From: Oscillospiraceae bacterium
GTDB lineage: Bacteria; Bacillota; Clostridia; Oscillospirales; Ruminococcaceae
Length of the DNA: 64,000 nucleotides
Assembly: GCA_004554485.1 (NCBI GenBank)
Contig: SFLS01000002.1
Span: 42,832 to 106,831, forward strand
Reading direction: 5' to 3'
The notes beneath the pieces are model-generated. The model did not search any database and was not told the origin of the DNA. It saw only the letters and a program-made list of their open reading frames with translations. The first letter of the stretch is position 1, and each line of letters opens with the position of its first letter. Both the position numbers and the translations under genes were made by a program. Shown here in pieces: positions 39,463 through 48,966 of the stretch.

Positions 39463-40464
39463 ATGACCATTCGAGAGCAGCAGGAAGCGCTGGAGCACCG
39501 CAGCCTTTCGGCCCGGGCCGCCTTTGCCGATTGCAGCCTGGGCCGGGAGCGCCCCGAGGAGGAATGTCCCATGCGCACCGCCTTTCAGCGGGATAGGGAC
39601 CGCATCCTGCACTGCAACGCCTTTCGCCGGCTCACCCACAAAACCCAGGTGTTCCTGTCGCCGGAGGGCGACCATTACCGCACCCGACTGACCCACACGC
39701 TGGAGGTCAGCCAGATCGCCCGCACCCTCAGCCGCGCGCTGCGCCTCAACGAGGACCTGACCGAGGCCATCGCGCTGGGGCACGACCTGGGGCACACCCC
39801 CTTCGGCCACGCCGGGGAATATGCCCTGCAGGATGTATTTGACGCCGGCTTCCACCACGCCGCCCAAAGCGTCCGGGTGGTGACCCGCCTGGAGCGGGAC
39901 GGCCGCGGGCTGAACCTGACCGAGGAGGTGCGGGAGGGCATCCTGGCGCACAGCGACGGCCAGCAGTGGAGCCTCACCCAGGAGGGCCGGGTGGTGCGCT
40001 ACGCCGATAAGATCGCCTACATGAACCACGATATCGAAGACGCCATCCGGGCCGGCATCCTGACGGAGGAGGACCTGCCGTGGGAGGTGCGGCTGCGCTT
40101 TGGCAACGGCAAAAGCCGCCGCATCAGCGGGATGCTGCAGGCGTTGATCGACCACAGCGGCGAAACGGTGCAGATGGACGAGGAAAGCGAAAAATATTTT
40201 TTGACCCTCAAGCGGTTTTTGTTTGAGGCGGTGTATAAAAACCCCGTCGCCAAAAGCGAGGAGGGGAAGGCCAAGGATATCGTGCGGTATCTGTTCGGCT
40301 ACTATGCCCAAAACCCGCACAAGCTGCCGGAATTTTACCGCACGGTGGCCGAGGAGGAGGGCGCGGCCCGCGCCGCCGCCGATTTCATCAGCGGCATGAG
40401 CGACCGCTACTGCGTCGACCTGTACGAGGATATGGTCATCCCGCGCGCCTGGCCGGTGCTGTAA
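39463..40464 (+). CDS. dgt: Deoxyguanosinetriphosphate triphosphohydrolase-like HD protein
   Basis: A 333-residue HD-domain dNTPase: FRRLTHKTQVF, then the metal ligands in RLTHTLEVSQIARTLSR and LGHDLGHTPFGHAGEYAL. The central segment HSDGQQWSLTQEGRVVRYADKIAYMNHDIEDA completes the site. It hydrolyses dNTPs to the nucleoside and triphosphate. Gene order dgt-dnaG-rpoD is the usual clostridial arrangement. AAGGAGAG precedes the ATG. Confidence 0.94.
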   Translation: MTIREQQEALEHRSLSARAAFADCSLGRERPEEECPMRTAFQRDRDRILHCNAFRRLTHKTQVFLSPEGDHYRTRLTHTLEVSQIARTLSRALRLNEDLTEAIALGHDLGHTPFGHAGEYALQDVFDAGFHHAAQSVRVVTRLERDGRGLNLTEEVREGILAHSDGQQWSLTQEGRVVRYADKIAYMNHDIEDAIRAGILTEEDLPWEVRLRFGNGKSRRISGMLQALIDHSGETVQMDEESEKYFLTLKRFLFEAVYKNPVAKSEEGKAKDIVRYLFGYYAQNPHKLPEFYRTVAEEEGAARAAADFISGMSDRYCVDLYEDMVIPRAWPVL

Positions 40465-40556
40465 CGCCGCGCGGCGGACAAGCCGCCGGGGCCGGGCGGG
40501 GACAGGCCCTGCCAACAGAATACCCGAAGAGCAAAGCGAAAGGAGGGGAAACGGCG

Positions 40557-42329
40557 ATGCTGCCCGATCAATTTTTGCAGGAGCTGAAATACCGCAGCGA
40601 TATTGAGCAGGTGGTAGGCAGCTATGTCAACCTGCGCCGCCGGGGGCGCACCCTTTCGGGGCTTTGCCCCTTCCACAGCGAAAAATCCCCCTCCTTTACC
40701 GTCTACCCGGAAAGCCAGTCCTTCTACTGCTTCGGCTGCGGGGCGGGCGGCGACGTCATCAATTTTATCCGCCGCATCGAGAACCTGGACTACATGGAAG
40801 CCATCCGCTTTTTGGCGCAGCGGGCCGGCATGCAGGTGCCGGAGGACGCCGGCGACGACCGCACGGCGAGGCTCCGCCAGCGGATCCTGGAGATCAACCG
40901 GGAAGCGGCGCGCTGCTTCCACCGCACTCTGATGAGCGACGAGGGCCGGCCGGGCCGGGCCTACCTCATCGGGCGGGGGCTGACCCGGGATACCATTGTC
41001 CGGTTCGGCATCGGCTACGCCGCCGAGGGCTGGGATGGGCTGTACAAGGCCCTGCGGGAAAAGGGATACAGCAGGGAGGAGCTGCTGCAGGCCCACCTGA
41101 TCAGCGAGGGGCGCAGCGGCGGCGTTTACGACAGCTTCCGCAACCGGGCCATCTTTCCCATCATCGACCTGCGGGGCAATGTCATTGCCTTCGGCGGGCG
41201 GAACCTGGGGGAAAAAGGCCCCAAGTACCTCAACAGCAGCGATACCCCGGTCTTTAAGAAAAGCCGTAACCTGTTCGCGCTGAACTTTGCCAAAAACAGC
41301 GGCCGCCGGGAACTGATCCTCTGCGAGGGATACATGGACGTCGTTTCGCTGCACCAGGCCGGTTTTACCAATGCCGTAGCGACGCTGGGCACCGCGCTGA
41401 CCGAGGAGCAGGCCCGCCTGATCGCCCAGTATGCCGGCGAGGTACTGCTGAGCTACGACAGCGACGGGCCGGGGCAGGCCGCCACCCAACGGGCGACCGG
41501 TCTGCTGGAGGCGGCGGGAGTCCGGGTGCGGGTGCTGGCCATCCCGGACGCCAAGGACCCCGATGAATTTATCAAAAAATTCGGCGCCGAGCGGTTCCAG
41601 CAGCTTATCGAGGGCAGCAGCTCCGCCACCGATTTTGCCATCGGCAAGCTGCGGCAGCAGCACGATATCACCACCGCCGAGGGAAAGGTGGCGTTCCTGA
41701 AGCAATTCGCGGTGCTGATGGCCGGACTGCCCAACCCCATCGAGCGGGAGGTCTACCTGAGCAAGGTCTGCCGGGAGCTGGAGGTGGATAAAACGGCGGT
41801 AGCCGGGCAAATTACCCGGGAGCAGTACCGGCGCGGCGCCAAAGAACGCAAAAAGGCCGAAAGAGAGCTGATCGCCCCGCCGCCGCGGCAGGGCGGACTG
41901 AACCGGGAGGACGAGCTGCTGCTGCGGCAGCATCCCCGGGAGATGAAGGCGGAGGAACGGCTGCTGCGGTATCTGCTGCGGCACCCCGACCGGGCCGAAC
42001 CCCTGCGGGAGCGGCTGCCGGAGGAACGGATGCTGAGCGAAAGCGACCGGGAGATCTACCGGGTGCTGCTGGAGCGCTGCCGGACCGGGCAGAGCCTGGA
42101 GCTGACCGCGCTGGGAGAGCAGCTGCCGCCGCAGGCGGTGGACCGCATGACCGGCTGGCTGCTGCCGGGCGCCGCGGCGGTGACGGCGGAGGAAGCGGAG
42201 GACTGCCTGCGCTGCCTGAACGACTACGCCGCCCGGATGAGCCGCGAGCAGCTGGGACAGCTTTCCGGTGAGGAACTGAGACGGTATATTGAGGCGCTGA
42301 ACCGCCAAAAAAACAAACAAGGGGACTGA
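40557..42329 (+). CDS. dnaG: DNA primase
   Basis: A 590-residue primase that makes RNA primers for replication. The CHC2 zinc finger is at about 38-66 (CPFHSEKSPSFTVYPESQSF, then YCFGCGAGGD). The catalytic core has YPIIDLRG-type and EGYMDVVSLHQAG Toprim motifs plus SYDSDGPGQAA for metals, and the C-terminal region binds DnaB. AAAGGAGGGG precedes the ATG. It is followed by rpoD after 24 bases, so the two are one macromolecular-synthesis operon. Confidence 0.95.
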   Translation: MLPDQFLQELKYRSDIEQVVGSYVNLRRRGRTLSGLCPFHSEKSPSFTVYPESQSFYCFGCGAGGDVINFIRRIENLDYMEAIRFLAQRAGMQVPEDAGDDRTARLRQRILEINREAARCFHRTLMSDEGRPGRAYLIGRGLTRDTIVRFGIGYAAEGWDGLYKALREKGYSREELLQAHLISEGRSGGVYDSFRNRAIFPIIDLRGNVIAFGGRNLGEKGPKYLNSSDTPVFKKSRNLFALNFAKNSGRRELILCEGYMDVVSLHQAGFTNAVATLGTALTEEQARLIAQYAGEVLLSYDSDGPGQAATQRATGLLEAAGVRVRVLAIPDAKDPDEFIKKFGAERFQQLIEGSSSATDFAIGKLRQQHDITTAEGKVAFLKQFAVLMAGLPNPIEREVYLSKVCRELEVDKTAVAGQITREQYRRGAKERKKAERELIAPPPRQGGLNREDELLLRQHPREMKAEERLLRYLLRHPDRAEPLRERLPEERMLSESDREIYRVLLERCRTGQSLELTALGEQLPPQAVDRMTGWLLPGAAAVTAEEAEDCLRCLNDYAARMSREQLGQLSGEELRRYIEALNRQKNKQGD

Positions 42330-42353
42330 AAGCCCCATAAGGAGGAACAACGG

Positions 42354-43427
42354 ATGGCGACACAGGATAAAAAGCAGGTACTGAAGGAACTGCTGGAAAG
42401 CGGCAAGCAGAAAGGCCGCCTGACCACCAAGGAGATCAGCGACGCACTGGAGGAGCTGGACTACGATGTGGAACAGGTGGACAAGCTGTACGATACCTTT
42501 GAGGCGTACAATATCGAGATCGTGGAGGATGACGGCGGCGAAAGCATCGCTCCGGCCAGCAACGAGGAGCTGGAGAGCGTACTGAATACCGACGGCATCA
42601 GCATCGACGACCCGGTAAAGGTGTACCTGAAGGAGATTGGCCGGGTGCCGCTGCTTTCCGCCGAGGAGGAAGTGGAGCTGGCCATTAAGATGTCGCAGGG
42701 TGACGTGGCGGCCAAAAAGCGGCTTTCCGAAGCGAACCTGCGCCTGGTAGTCTCGATTGCCAAGCGGTATGTGGGCCGCGGAATGCAGTTCCTCGACCTG
42801 ATCCAGGAGGGCAACCTGGGACTGATCAAGGCCGTGGAAAAGTTTGACCATACCAAGGGCTTTAAATTTTCCACCTATGCCACCTGGTGGATCCGCCAGG
42901 CCATCACCCGCGCCATTGCCGACCAGGCCCGTACCATCCGTATCCCTGTGCATATGGTGGAGACCATTAACAAGGTGAAAAAGGTGAACAGCCAGCTGCT
43001 GCACGAAAACGGCCACGAGCCCACCAACGAACAGATTGCCGAAAAGCTGGAAATGCCGGTGGAAAAGGTGCGGGAGATTATGCGGGTGGCGCAGGAGCCC
43101 GTTTCGCTGGAAACGCCCATCGGCGAGGAGGAGGACAGCCATCTGGGCGATTTCATCCCCGATGAGGACGCCCCCGCCCCCAGCGACGTGGCCAGCCACA
43201 CCATGCTGAAGGAGCAGCTGGCCGAGGTGCTTTCCACCCTGACCCCCCGGGAGGAAAAGGTGCTGCGGCTGCGCTTTGGTCTGGAGGACGGCCGCAGCCG
43301 GACGCTGGAGGAGGTCGGCAAGGAATTCAACGTGACCCGCGAGCGCATCCGGCAGATAGAGGCCAAGGCGCTGCGCAAGCTGCGCCACCCCAGCCGCAGC
43401 AAAAAGCTGAAGGACTTTTTGGAATAA
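42354..43427 (+). CDS. rpoD: Primary sigma factor RpoD (SigA)
   Basis: A 357-residue housekeeping sigma factor: region 1.1 (1-75), region 1.2 DDPVKVYLKEIGRVPLLSAEEE, region 2 (LRLVVSIAKRYVGRGMQFLDLIQEGNLGLIKAVEKFD..FKFSTYATWWIRQAI), region 3 and region 4.2 (TLEEVGKEFNVTRERIRQIEAKALRKLRHPSRS). The length is as in Bacillus SigA. It recognises the TTGACA/TATAAT promoters annotated through this window. AGGAGG precedes the ATG. Confidence 0.97.
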   Translation: MATQDKKQVLKELLESGKQKGRLTTKEISDALEELDYDVEQVDKLYDTFEAYNIEIVEDDGGESIAPASNEELESVLNTDGISIDDPVKVYLKEIGRVPLLSAEEEVELAIKMSQGDVAAKKRLSEANLRLVVSIAKRYVGRGMQFLDLIQEGNLGLIKAVEKFDHTKGFKFSTYATWWIRQAITRAIADQARTIRIPVHMVETINKVKKVNSQLLHENGHEPTNEQIAEKLEMPVEKVREIMRVAQEPVSLETPIGEEEDSHLGDFIPDEDAPAPSDVASHTMLKEQLAEVLSTLTPREEKVLRLRFGLEDGRSRTLEEVGKEFNVTRERIRQIEAKALRKLRHPSRSKKLKDFLE

Positions 43428-43442
43428 AGGGAGGGGAAACCG

Positions 43443-43850
43443 GTGCATATTACCCTGGAATCCGACTACGCGGTGCGGATCGTCTACTGCCTGGCGCAGA
43501 ACGGCGGGCGGATGGAGGCGGCGGCGATTGCCGAGCAGACCGGCGTGACGCTGCGCTTTTCGCTGAAGATCCTGCGCAAGCTGGTGGCCGGCGGCCTGGT
43601 GAAAAGCTACAAGGGCGCGGGCGGCGGCTACGAGCTGGCCAAGGCGCCGGACGAGATCTCGCTGTACGAGGTGATCGAACAGGTGGAGGGCCCGTATGCC
43701 ATCAGCCGGTGCCTTTCCGAGGAGGACTATACCTGCAACCGCAACCGACAGACCTGCGGGGTCTGCAAATTTAACCGTATCTACGCCGAGATCTCCGAGA
43801 CGGTGACCCGGCGGCTGGAAGGGATCAAATTCGGGGACCTGCTGGACTGA
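43443..43850 (+). CDS. Rrf2-family transcriptional regulator with four cysteines
   Basis: A 135-residue winged-helix regulator (MHITLESDYAVRIVYCLAQNGG, IAEQTGVTLRFSLKILRKLVAGGLVKSYKGAGGGYELA). Residues 90-112 carry RCLSEEDYTCNRNRQTCGVCKF, four cysteines that could hold an Fe-S cluster as in IscR/RsrR relatives. The GTG start follows GGAGGGG and is 15 bases after rpoD, so it is in the dgt-dnaG-rpoD transcript. Its targets are unknown. Confidence 0.88.
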   Translation: MHITLESDYAVRIVYCLAQNGGRMEAAAIAEQTGVTLRFSLKILRKLVAGGLVKSYKGAGGGYELAKAPDEISLYEVIEQVEGPYAISRCLSEEDYTCNRNRQTCGVCKFNRIYAEISETVTRRLEGIKFGDLLD

Positions 43851-43860
43851 GCCCCCGCAC

Positions 43861-43903
43861 AGCATAAAAAAAGAACCCCCTGCGCGGGGTTCTTTTTTAT
43901 GCT
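43861..43903. terminator. Bidirectional terminator between rrf2 and the sortase fusion gene
   Basis: AGCATAAAAAAAGAACCCC pairs with GGGGTTCTTTTTTATGCT around a CTGCGC loop; A- and T-tracts on both sides serve converging genes. Confidence 0.9.
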
Positions 43904-43971
43904 ATGTACATGGGAACAGGTGCCGGATGGCCCTTTCATCTCCGTTATGAGGGGGGGAGACGCCCTGTGGG

Positions 43972-46900
43972 TCAGGGAGTGGTGGGAGAGGGATTAGACG
44001 GATCAGACGGAGTTCCTGTTTCGCCCTCGTCGCCGGTGTTCTGAGCGGCTTGCAGGGCGGCCAGATCGGCCTGAAGCTGTTCGAGCGTTTTACCCTCGGG
44101 GTTGTAGCTGGAATCGAGTGCCTTAATCTGGTCGATGAGCGCTTGCCTTTGCCGTTGCTCCTCGGCAGCTCTGAGATTATCCAGGTGAGCTTGCAGTTCC
44201 GCCAGCGATTTGCCTTCGCCGGTGAAAGCGGGCTCGTATTTTTGGATCTCAGTGATGAGGGCGGCCCTTTGGCTGGCCTGCTCGGCAAGCTGGGCCTTGA
44301 TGGTCTTCAGTTCATCGAGTGACTTATTTTCCAGCTCCGCCCGGGCGGGGGCGCCCTCCATCTTCAGGATCTCTTCGATGAGGGCGCTCCGCTGGGCTTT
44401 TTGCTTTTCATTGACAGCCTGCTGCAGCGCGGCGTTGCTGGGGTACTGTTTGATCTCGTCGGCGGTCATGCCGGCGGCTTTGGCGTCAGCTTCCAGCTTG
44501 CTGCGCTCCTGCTGCAGGGCGGAGAGCAGCGCTTTCAGGTCGTCCAGCGTCATATCCGTCAGGGCGGCGCCGTTGGAGCCGGTGGCGCTGGGGTTGAGCA
44601 CCTTGATGGCCTCGATGGTCTTATTGATCTCGGCCTGATTCTTCTTTTTGTCCACGGCCTTCTGCAGCTCCGCCAGCGACATTTTATCCATTTCCGCCTG
44701 GGTGAGCCCCGCGGCCAGCCCCTCGGCTTCCAGCGCCTTTCGGGTGGCCTCCGCCTTGTTGATGGCGGCGGAGAGCTCGCTCCAGCTCTTGTACTGGCTG
44801 ATCTGTTCGGCGGTGAGGTACTTTTGCGCCCGCTGCTGATTGGCGGTCAGGGTGCTTTGCAGGCTGTTGCCGGAGATGTTCAGGTCCTGCACATCGCTGA
44901 CGGACAGGTAGAGCTGCCAGTCCTTCTGCTGGGTGAGCAGCTGGTAGCGGCCCTGCAGCTGGCTCCACTTGCTGGCAAACAGCTGGGTATCGCTGAACAG
45001 CGGGACCTTTTCGCCGTTTACCGTCACCTGCTGCTGCAGGATATCCAGACGCTCCTGGCAGAGGGCAAGCTTTTTGCTGGCGGTATTCTGGTCGGTTTCC
45101 TCGGCGGTGAGCAGCATGGCGAACAGCTTTTGCCGGTACTGGATCAGGTCCAGAATCTTTTGCGGGGTGAGGCCCTCGGACAGCTCCTCAGCGGTCAGGC
45201 AGCGTTCCGCCAGCGCGGCGCGCTCCTGCGCTTTGGCATACTGTTCCTCGATGGTGCCGGTCATTTCGCTTTCGGTCAGCCACAGGGCAATGTAGGCCTT
45301 CTGCTCCTTTTCCAGCTCCTCGGCTGCCTTCTTTTCCTGCTGCTTCTTGATATATTCATACCACTGCTTGGGCATGACGGGGTTGGGGTTGAGGGTGGCG
45401 GCGTTGACATTCACCGTTTCGGACTCGCCCTCCCGCACCGCGCGGGAGAAGATGACCAGGCGGGCGATGAGCTTGTTGGTATCGGGATCACGGAAGGTGT
45501 AATCGCAGGTGGAAAGGGTGAGCAGACGGTCGGTCGCCTTGACATCCACGGTGGTCTTGATGATGGAACGCTCCATGATCTTTTCGATGTATTCATTTTT
45601 AGCGGCGTCATCGTCGCTGTCGATGAAATTGTGATAATCAAAATCGGGGTCATCGGCTTTGCAGACCACGACGGCAAAGATTTTGTACATATCCTTGCGG
45701 TAGACGCTGTTGTAGCTGATGAGCGGGTGCTGCTGATAATAACTCAGCTTCTTGTAGGCCTGCAGGTAGCCGAACATGGTGCCGTCGCCCATATTGTGGC
45801 CGTAGATGACGGTATTGTAGGAGGGCTTTTGCTGATCGACGCGGAAATCGACGTAGGGGATGCCCCAATCGTTGGGCTTGAGGTCGATATCGGTGCGGTG
45901 GTACTTATCGTTATCCTCCGCCTGCATGACGGCGTAATCCAGCTTGGTATCGGGGATCTTGACCCAGCCGGCGATATCGGGGTTGCGCAGGTAAAGCGCC
46001 TCAAAGCCGGGGATGTAATCTTCCGGATAGCCCTCCACTTTAAGGCCGGTGGTGGCGTCGGGATCGTACAGGCCGGACAGCTCCTCGGAGAGCTTGCCGT
46101 TGTTGACCGACTGCAGCTTGTTATTGACGATGTAGATGAGCGACGCCAGGAAAACAATAAGGCAGACGCCCAGCGCGATCAGGCGGATCTTATCGTTTTT
46201 GGTCAGCGCTTTCATTTTGACGCGCTGGATGAGGTTGGTGCCCTTGAGCGCTTCGGCGGCGGGAGCGGCATTGGCTGCGGCCGTGCCCTCCCCGGATTGA
46301 CGTTTTTTGTTCATTTTGCGATCTTGTTCCTTTCCTTCCGGATTAGAAAGGGCAGCCATGCCCTTGGGATTCTGAGACTCGGAGCCTTTGCGGGAGAAGA
46401 GTGAGGAGCGGCCGGCGTGCTTTTCCAGCCCGGAAAGCTCGGTGCCGCCGGGCAGCTGGCGGGGGTACTGCGCCGTGTAAAGGCGCAGCACGTTCATGGC
46501 CTGCCAGACGGCGATCTGGGCGGTATCCGCCTGACGGGCGGGCGGGACCGTCAGACGGCGGTTCCACACCCGGCTTTTATCGGCCAGCGCCACGTACAGC
46601 TGACCGCCCTCCGGCGGGCAGAAAATACCCAGGCCCAGATTGGTATGGCCGGCGCGGCGGCTTTGCGCGGCCAGATGGCCGGCGATGGCGGCGGCGTTTT
46701 CCTCCGGCTGCTGCAGCAGGCGGCGGGGCAGCTCCAGCTCCCGCCCGATGTGGGTGTCATCGTAGGCGGCGCGGTAACAGCCGGCCGACCCGTAAACGGC
46801 GGAAAGCTGCTGCCGGAACAAACCGCCGGTGCCCCACTCCGCCGTGGCCAGCGAGAGGGAATGCTGCGTCAGGCCGTCGGTGACGATCTGCGGCAGCTCC

Positions 46901-47661
46901 CGGTTGCCGATGCAGTACAGGTAGATACCGAAGGTCTGCTGCATATGCGCGATGGCCTTTTGCAGGTAGGTATCCGCTTCGGCCTTATCCGCGCCGGCGG
47001 CCTCCAGATAGATCTCGTAATCGCCGCTGCGGTGGCGGCTGCTGACCTGCAGGTGGGGGTTCTGGTTCAGACGGTCCACCTCCTGCCGGACCGAGAACTG
47101 GTCCAGCTCCAGCACCCGCACCATGCCGTAGCTGACGGCGGCGCCGGTCAGCTTTCCCAGCAGGGGACGCACTTCGGCGGTGTAAAGGGCGGAGAGTTCG
47201 TCGGGCAGGGCCGGCAGCACCAGCAAAAGCTGCCGCCGCGCGGAGATGGCGTAGCCCTGCACCATTCCCTGCGGATTGGGCAGCAGCGTGGCCCCGGAGG
47301 GGAAGGAGGCAAAATCGGAAAGCTGCTCGTAGGGGAGACGCAGCCCCAGACGGGCGGCGCGCTGCTCCAGCTGTTTTTGCAGGGCGGCATCGGTGGAAAC
47401 GGTGCGCTCCAGCCCGCCGGAGACCACCCGCAGGGCGGTGGAGACCGCCGCAGGCTCCGGCGGGAGCAGCAGCAGGACGGCTTCGCTTTGCGCCATGCTT
47501 TCCCGCAGGGCGGCAAACAGGCCGGCAGCCTCCGGACGGCAGATGGAATAGCTGAGTTCCGCCGCAAGGGGGGCGGTTTCTTTTTTTAAGTACTGGTAGG
47601 CGGTATCAAAGGTGGCCTGATACTGCGCTTCGCTGCCTACGCCAAGGACGGTAATTTTCAT
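43972..47661 (-). CDS. CinA-like / class B sortase / coiled-coil fusion protein
   Basis: A 1229-residue protein. Residues 1-410 follow CinA, with a MoCF-like part (NPQGMVQGYAISARRQLLLV then LPALPDE) and a C-terminal amidase-like part (ATAEWGTGGLFRQQLSAVYGS..). The ESCTGG active-site motif is changed to EWGTGG, so deamidase activity is unlikely. A basic linker and one membrane helix (494-512) come next. The class B sortase (about 545-770) has the His in VIYGHNMGDG, the Cys in TLSTCDY and the Arg in LIARLVIFSR. Residues 790-1229 are helical coiled-coil repeats (QAEI, LEADAKAAGMTADEIKQYPS-type units) ending in a Pro/Ser/Thr tail. AGGAGG precedes the ATG at 47661. An internal ATG at 46314 with GGAAAGGAAC before it could start the sortase part alone. 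Confidence 0.85.
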   Translation of the reverse strand: MKITVLGVGSEAQYQATFDTAYQYLKKETAPLAAELSYSICRPEAAGLFAALRESMAQSEAVLLLLPPEPAAVSTALRVVSGGLERTVSTDAALQKQLEQRAARLGLRLPYEQLSDFASFPSGATLLPNPQGMVQGYAISARRQLLLVLPALPDELSALYTAEVRPLLGKLTGAAVSYGMVRVLELDQFSVRQEVDRLNQNPHLQVSSRHRSGDYEIYLEAAGADKAEADTYLQKAIAHMQQTFGIYLYCIGNRELPQIVTDGLTQHSLSLATAEWGTGGLFRQQLSAVYGSAGCYRAAYDDTHIGRELELPRRLLQQPEENAAAIAGHLAAQSRRAGHTNLGLGIFCPPEGGQLYVALADKSRVWNRRLTVPPARQADTAQIAVWQAMNVLRLYTAQYPRQLPGGTELSGLEKHAGRSSLFSRKGSESQNPKGMAALSNPEGKEQDRKMNKKRQSGEGTAAANAAPAAEALKGTNLIQRVKMKALTKNDKIRLIALGVCLIVFLASLIYIVNNKLQSVNNGKLSEELSGLYDPDATTGLKVEGYPEDYIPGFEALYLRNPDIAGWVKIPDTKLDYAVMQAEDNDKYHRTDIDLKPNDWGIPYVDFRVDQQKPSYNTVIYGHNMGDGTMFGYLQAYKKLSYYQQHPLISYNSVYRKDMYKIFAVVVCKADDPDFDYHNFIDSDDDAAKNEYIEKIMERSIIKTTVDVKATDRLLTLSTCDYTFRDPDTNKLIARLVIFSRAVREGESETVNVNAATLNPNPVMPKQWYEYIKKQQEKKAAEELEKEQKAYIALWLTESEMTGTIEEQYAKAQERAALAERCLTAEELSEGLTPQKILDLIQYRQKLFAMLLTAEETDQNTASKKLALCQERLDILQQQVTVNGEKVPLFSDTQLFASKWSQLQGRYQLLTQQKDWQLYLSVSDVQDLNISGNSLQSTLTANQQRAQKYLTAEQISQYKSWSELSAAINKAEATRKALEAEGLAAGLTQAEMDKMSLAELQKAVDKKKNQAEINKTIEAIKVLNPSATGSNGAALTDMTLDDLKALLSALQQERSKLEADAKAAGMTADEIKQYPSNAALQQAVNEKQKAQRSALIEEILKMEGAPARAELENKSLDELKTIKAQLAEQASQRAALITEIQKYEPAFTGEGKSLAELQAHLDNLRAAEEQRQRQALIDQIKALDSSYNPEGKTLEQLQADLAALQAAQNTGDEGETGTPSDPSNPSPTTP

Positions 47662-47771
47662 TGGGCGGTTTTTCCTCCTGCCGGATGCCGGCGCCATAGA
47701 TGCCTTTCAGCATACCACAGATATTTTTCACCGTTACAAACGGGGTAAGAACAAATTGTTAAAAAGCAGCC

Positions 47772-48947
47772 TTAGTAGCGGATGATGACCAGTTCGGCGT
47801 CGTCGGCTGCCTGCTGCACCATGGCGGGGTCGATGGCCATTTCGGCTTCGATGGCCTCCACCGCGGCGACGGTGGGCTTGGTTTTGGGGTGGCGGGGGGT
47901 AAAGACGGTGCAGCAATCCTCGTAGGGCAGGATCGAGGTTTCAAAGGTATCGATCCGGCGGCTGACGCGGATGATCTCCTCCTTATCCATGCCGATGCAG
48001 GGACGCAGCACCGGCAGCGCGGTGGCCAGATCGGTGCAGCCGATGGCCTGCATGGTCTGGCTGGCCACCTGTCCCAGGCTTTCCCCGGTGATGAGCGCCC
48101 CGCAGTCCTCCCGCCGGGCGATCCGTTCCGCCACGCGCATCATGTACCGGCGCATCAGCAGGGTGAAATAATCCTCCGGGCAGCGGTCGCGCAGCGTTTC
48201 CTGCAGCGCGGTAAAGGGCACCACGAACAGCCGGATACGGCCGGTGTAGGGGGTCAGCTTTTCGGCCAGATCCAGCACCTTTTGCCGGGCGCGGTCGCTG
48301 GTGTAGGGGGGCGAGGCGAAATGGACCGCCGCGATCTCCAGCCCGCGCTTGGCCATCATATAGCCGGCCACGGGGCTGTCGATGCCGCCGGAGAGCAGCA
48401 GCAGCGCGCGGCCGCCGGTACCCACCGGGATGCCGCCCGCGCCGGGCAGCTGATCGGCGTGCAGATAGGCGCCCTGCTCCCGGATCTCCACCGTGATGGT
48501 GATATCCGGCTGCTCCACCTTGACCCGCAGGTGGTGGAACCGCGAGAGCAGATACCCGCCCAGCTCCCGGCTGATCTCCGGGCTTTTCATCGGAAAGGCT
48601 TTATCGCTGCGCTTGGCCTCCACTTTAAAGGTGCGCGCCTGACGCAGCCGGTCGGCAAAGTATTCGGCGGCTGCCGGACAGATAACGGCAAAATCCTTTT
48701 CCACCACGCAGCTTTTGGTGACGGCGACCACACCGAACACCGTCTGCAGGCGGCGCACCGCCTCCTCCATATCCACCCCTTCGGTCAGGGGCTCCACATA
48801 GGTGGTGGACTGGGCGTGCCACAGCTTGAACTCCCCCAGCGGCTGCAGCCGCCGACGGGCGTTTTTGGCCATGACGTCTTCGAAGGTGCTGCGGTTGAGG
48901 CCCTTGAGGGCGATCTCGCCGCTTTTGAGCAAGATAATCTCTTTCAT
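47772..48947 (-). CDS. thiI: tRNA 4-thiouridine synthetase ThiI
   Basis: A 391-residue ATP-dependent thiolase that inserts sulfur at U8 of tRNA and supports thiamine thiazole synthesis. Order: ferredoxin-like domain and THUMP (1-165), then a PP-loop domain with LLLLSGGIDSPVAGYMMAKRG. The rhodanese domain of the E. coli enzyme is absent, as in most Firmicutes. The start MKEIILLKSGEIALKG (48947) was chosen by family alignment; AAGGAG is 15 bases upstream. It lies 19 bases after nifS, which supplies the sulfur. Confidence 0.94.
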   Translation of the reverse strand: MKEIILLKSGEIALKGLNRSTFEDVMAKNARRRLQPLGEFKLWHAQSTTYVEPLTEGVDMEEAVRRLQTVFGVVAVTKSCVVEKDFAVICPAAAEYFADRLRQARTFKVEAKRSDKAFPMKSPEISRELGGYLLSRFHHLRVKVEQPDITITVEIREQGAYLHADQLPGAGGIPVGTGGRALLLLSGGIDSPVAGYMMAKRGLEIAAVHFASPPYTSDRARQKVLDLAEKLTPYTGRIRLFVVPFTALQETLRDRCPEDYFTLLMRRYMMRVAERIARREDCGALITGESLGQVASQTMQAIGCTDLATALPVLRPCIGMDKEEIIRVSRRIDTFETSILPYEDCCTVFTPRHPKTKPTVAAVEAIEAEMAIDPAMVQQAADDAELVIIRY

Positions 48948-48966
48948 ATCGGTAAAAGGTTTCTCC

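Noticed and set aside
47700..47760. Promoter for the sortase fusion gene
   Set aside because: A TTGTAA and TATGCT pair exists on the minus strand but with a 19-bp spacer; too weak to annotate, and read-through from thiI is not excluded.
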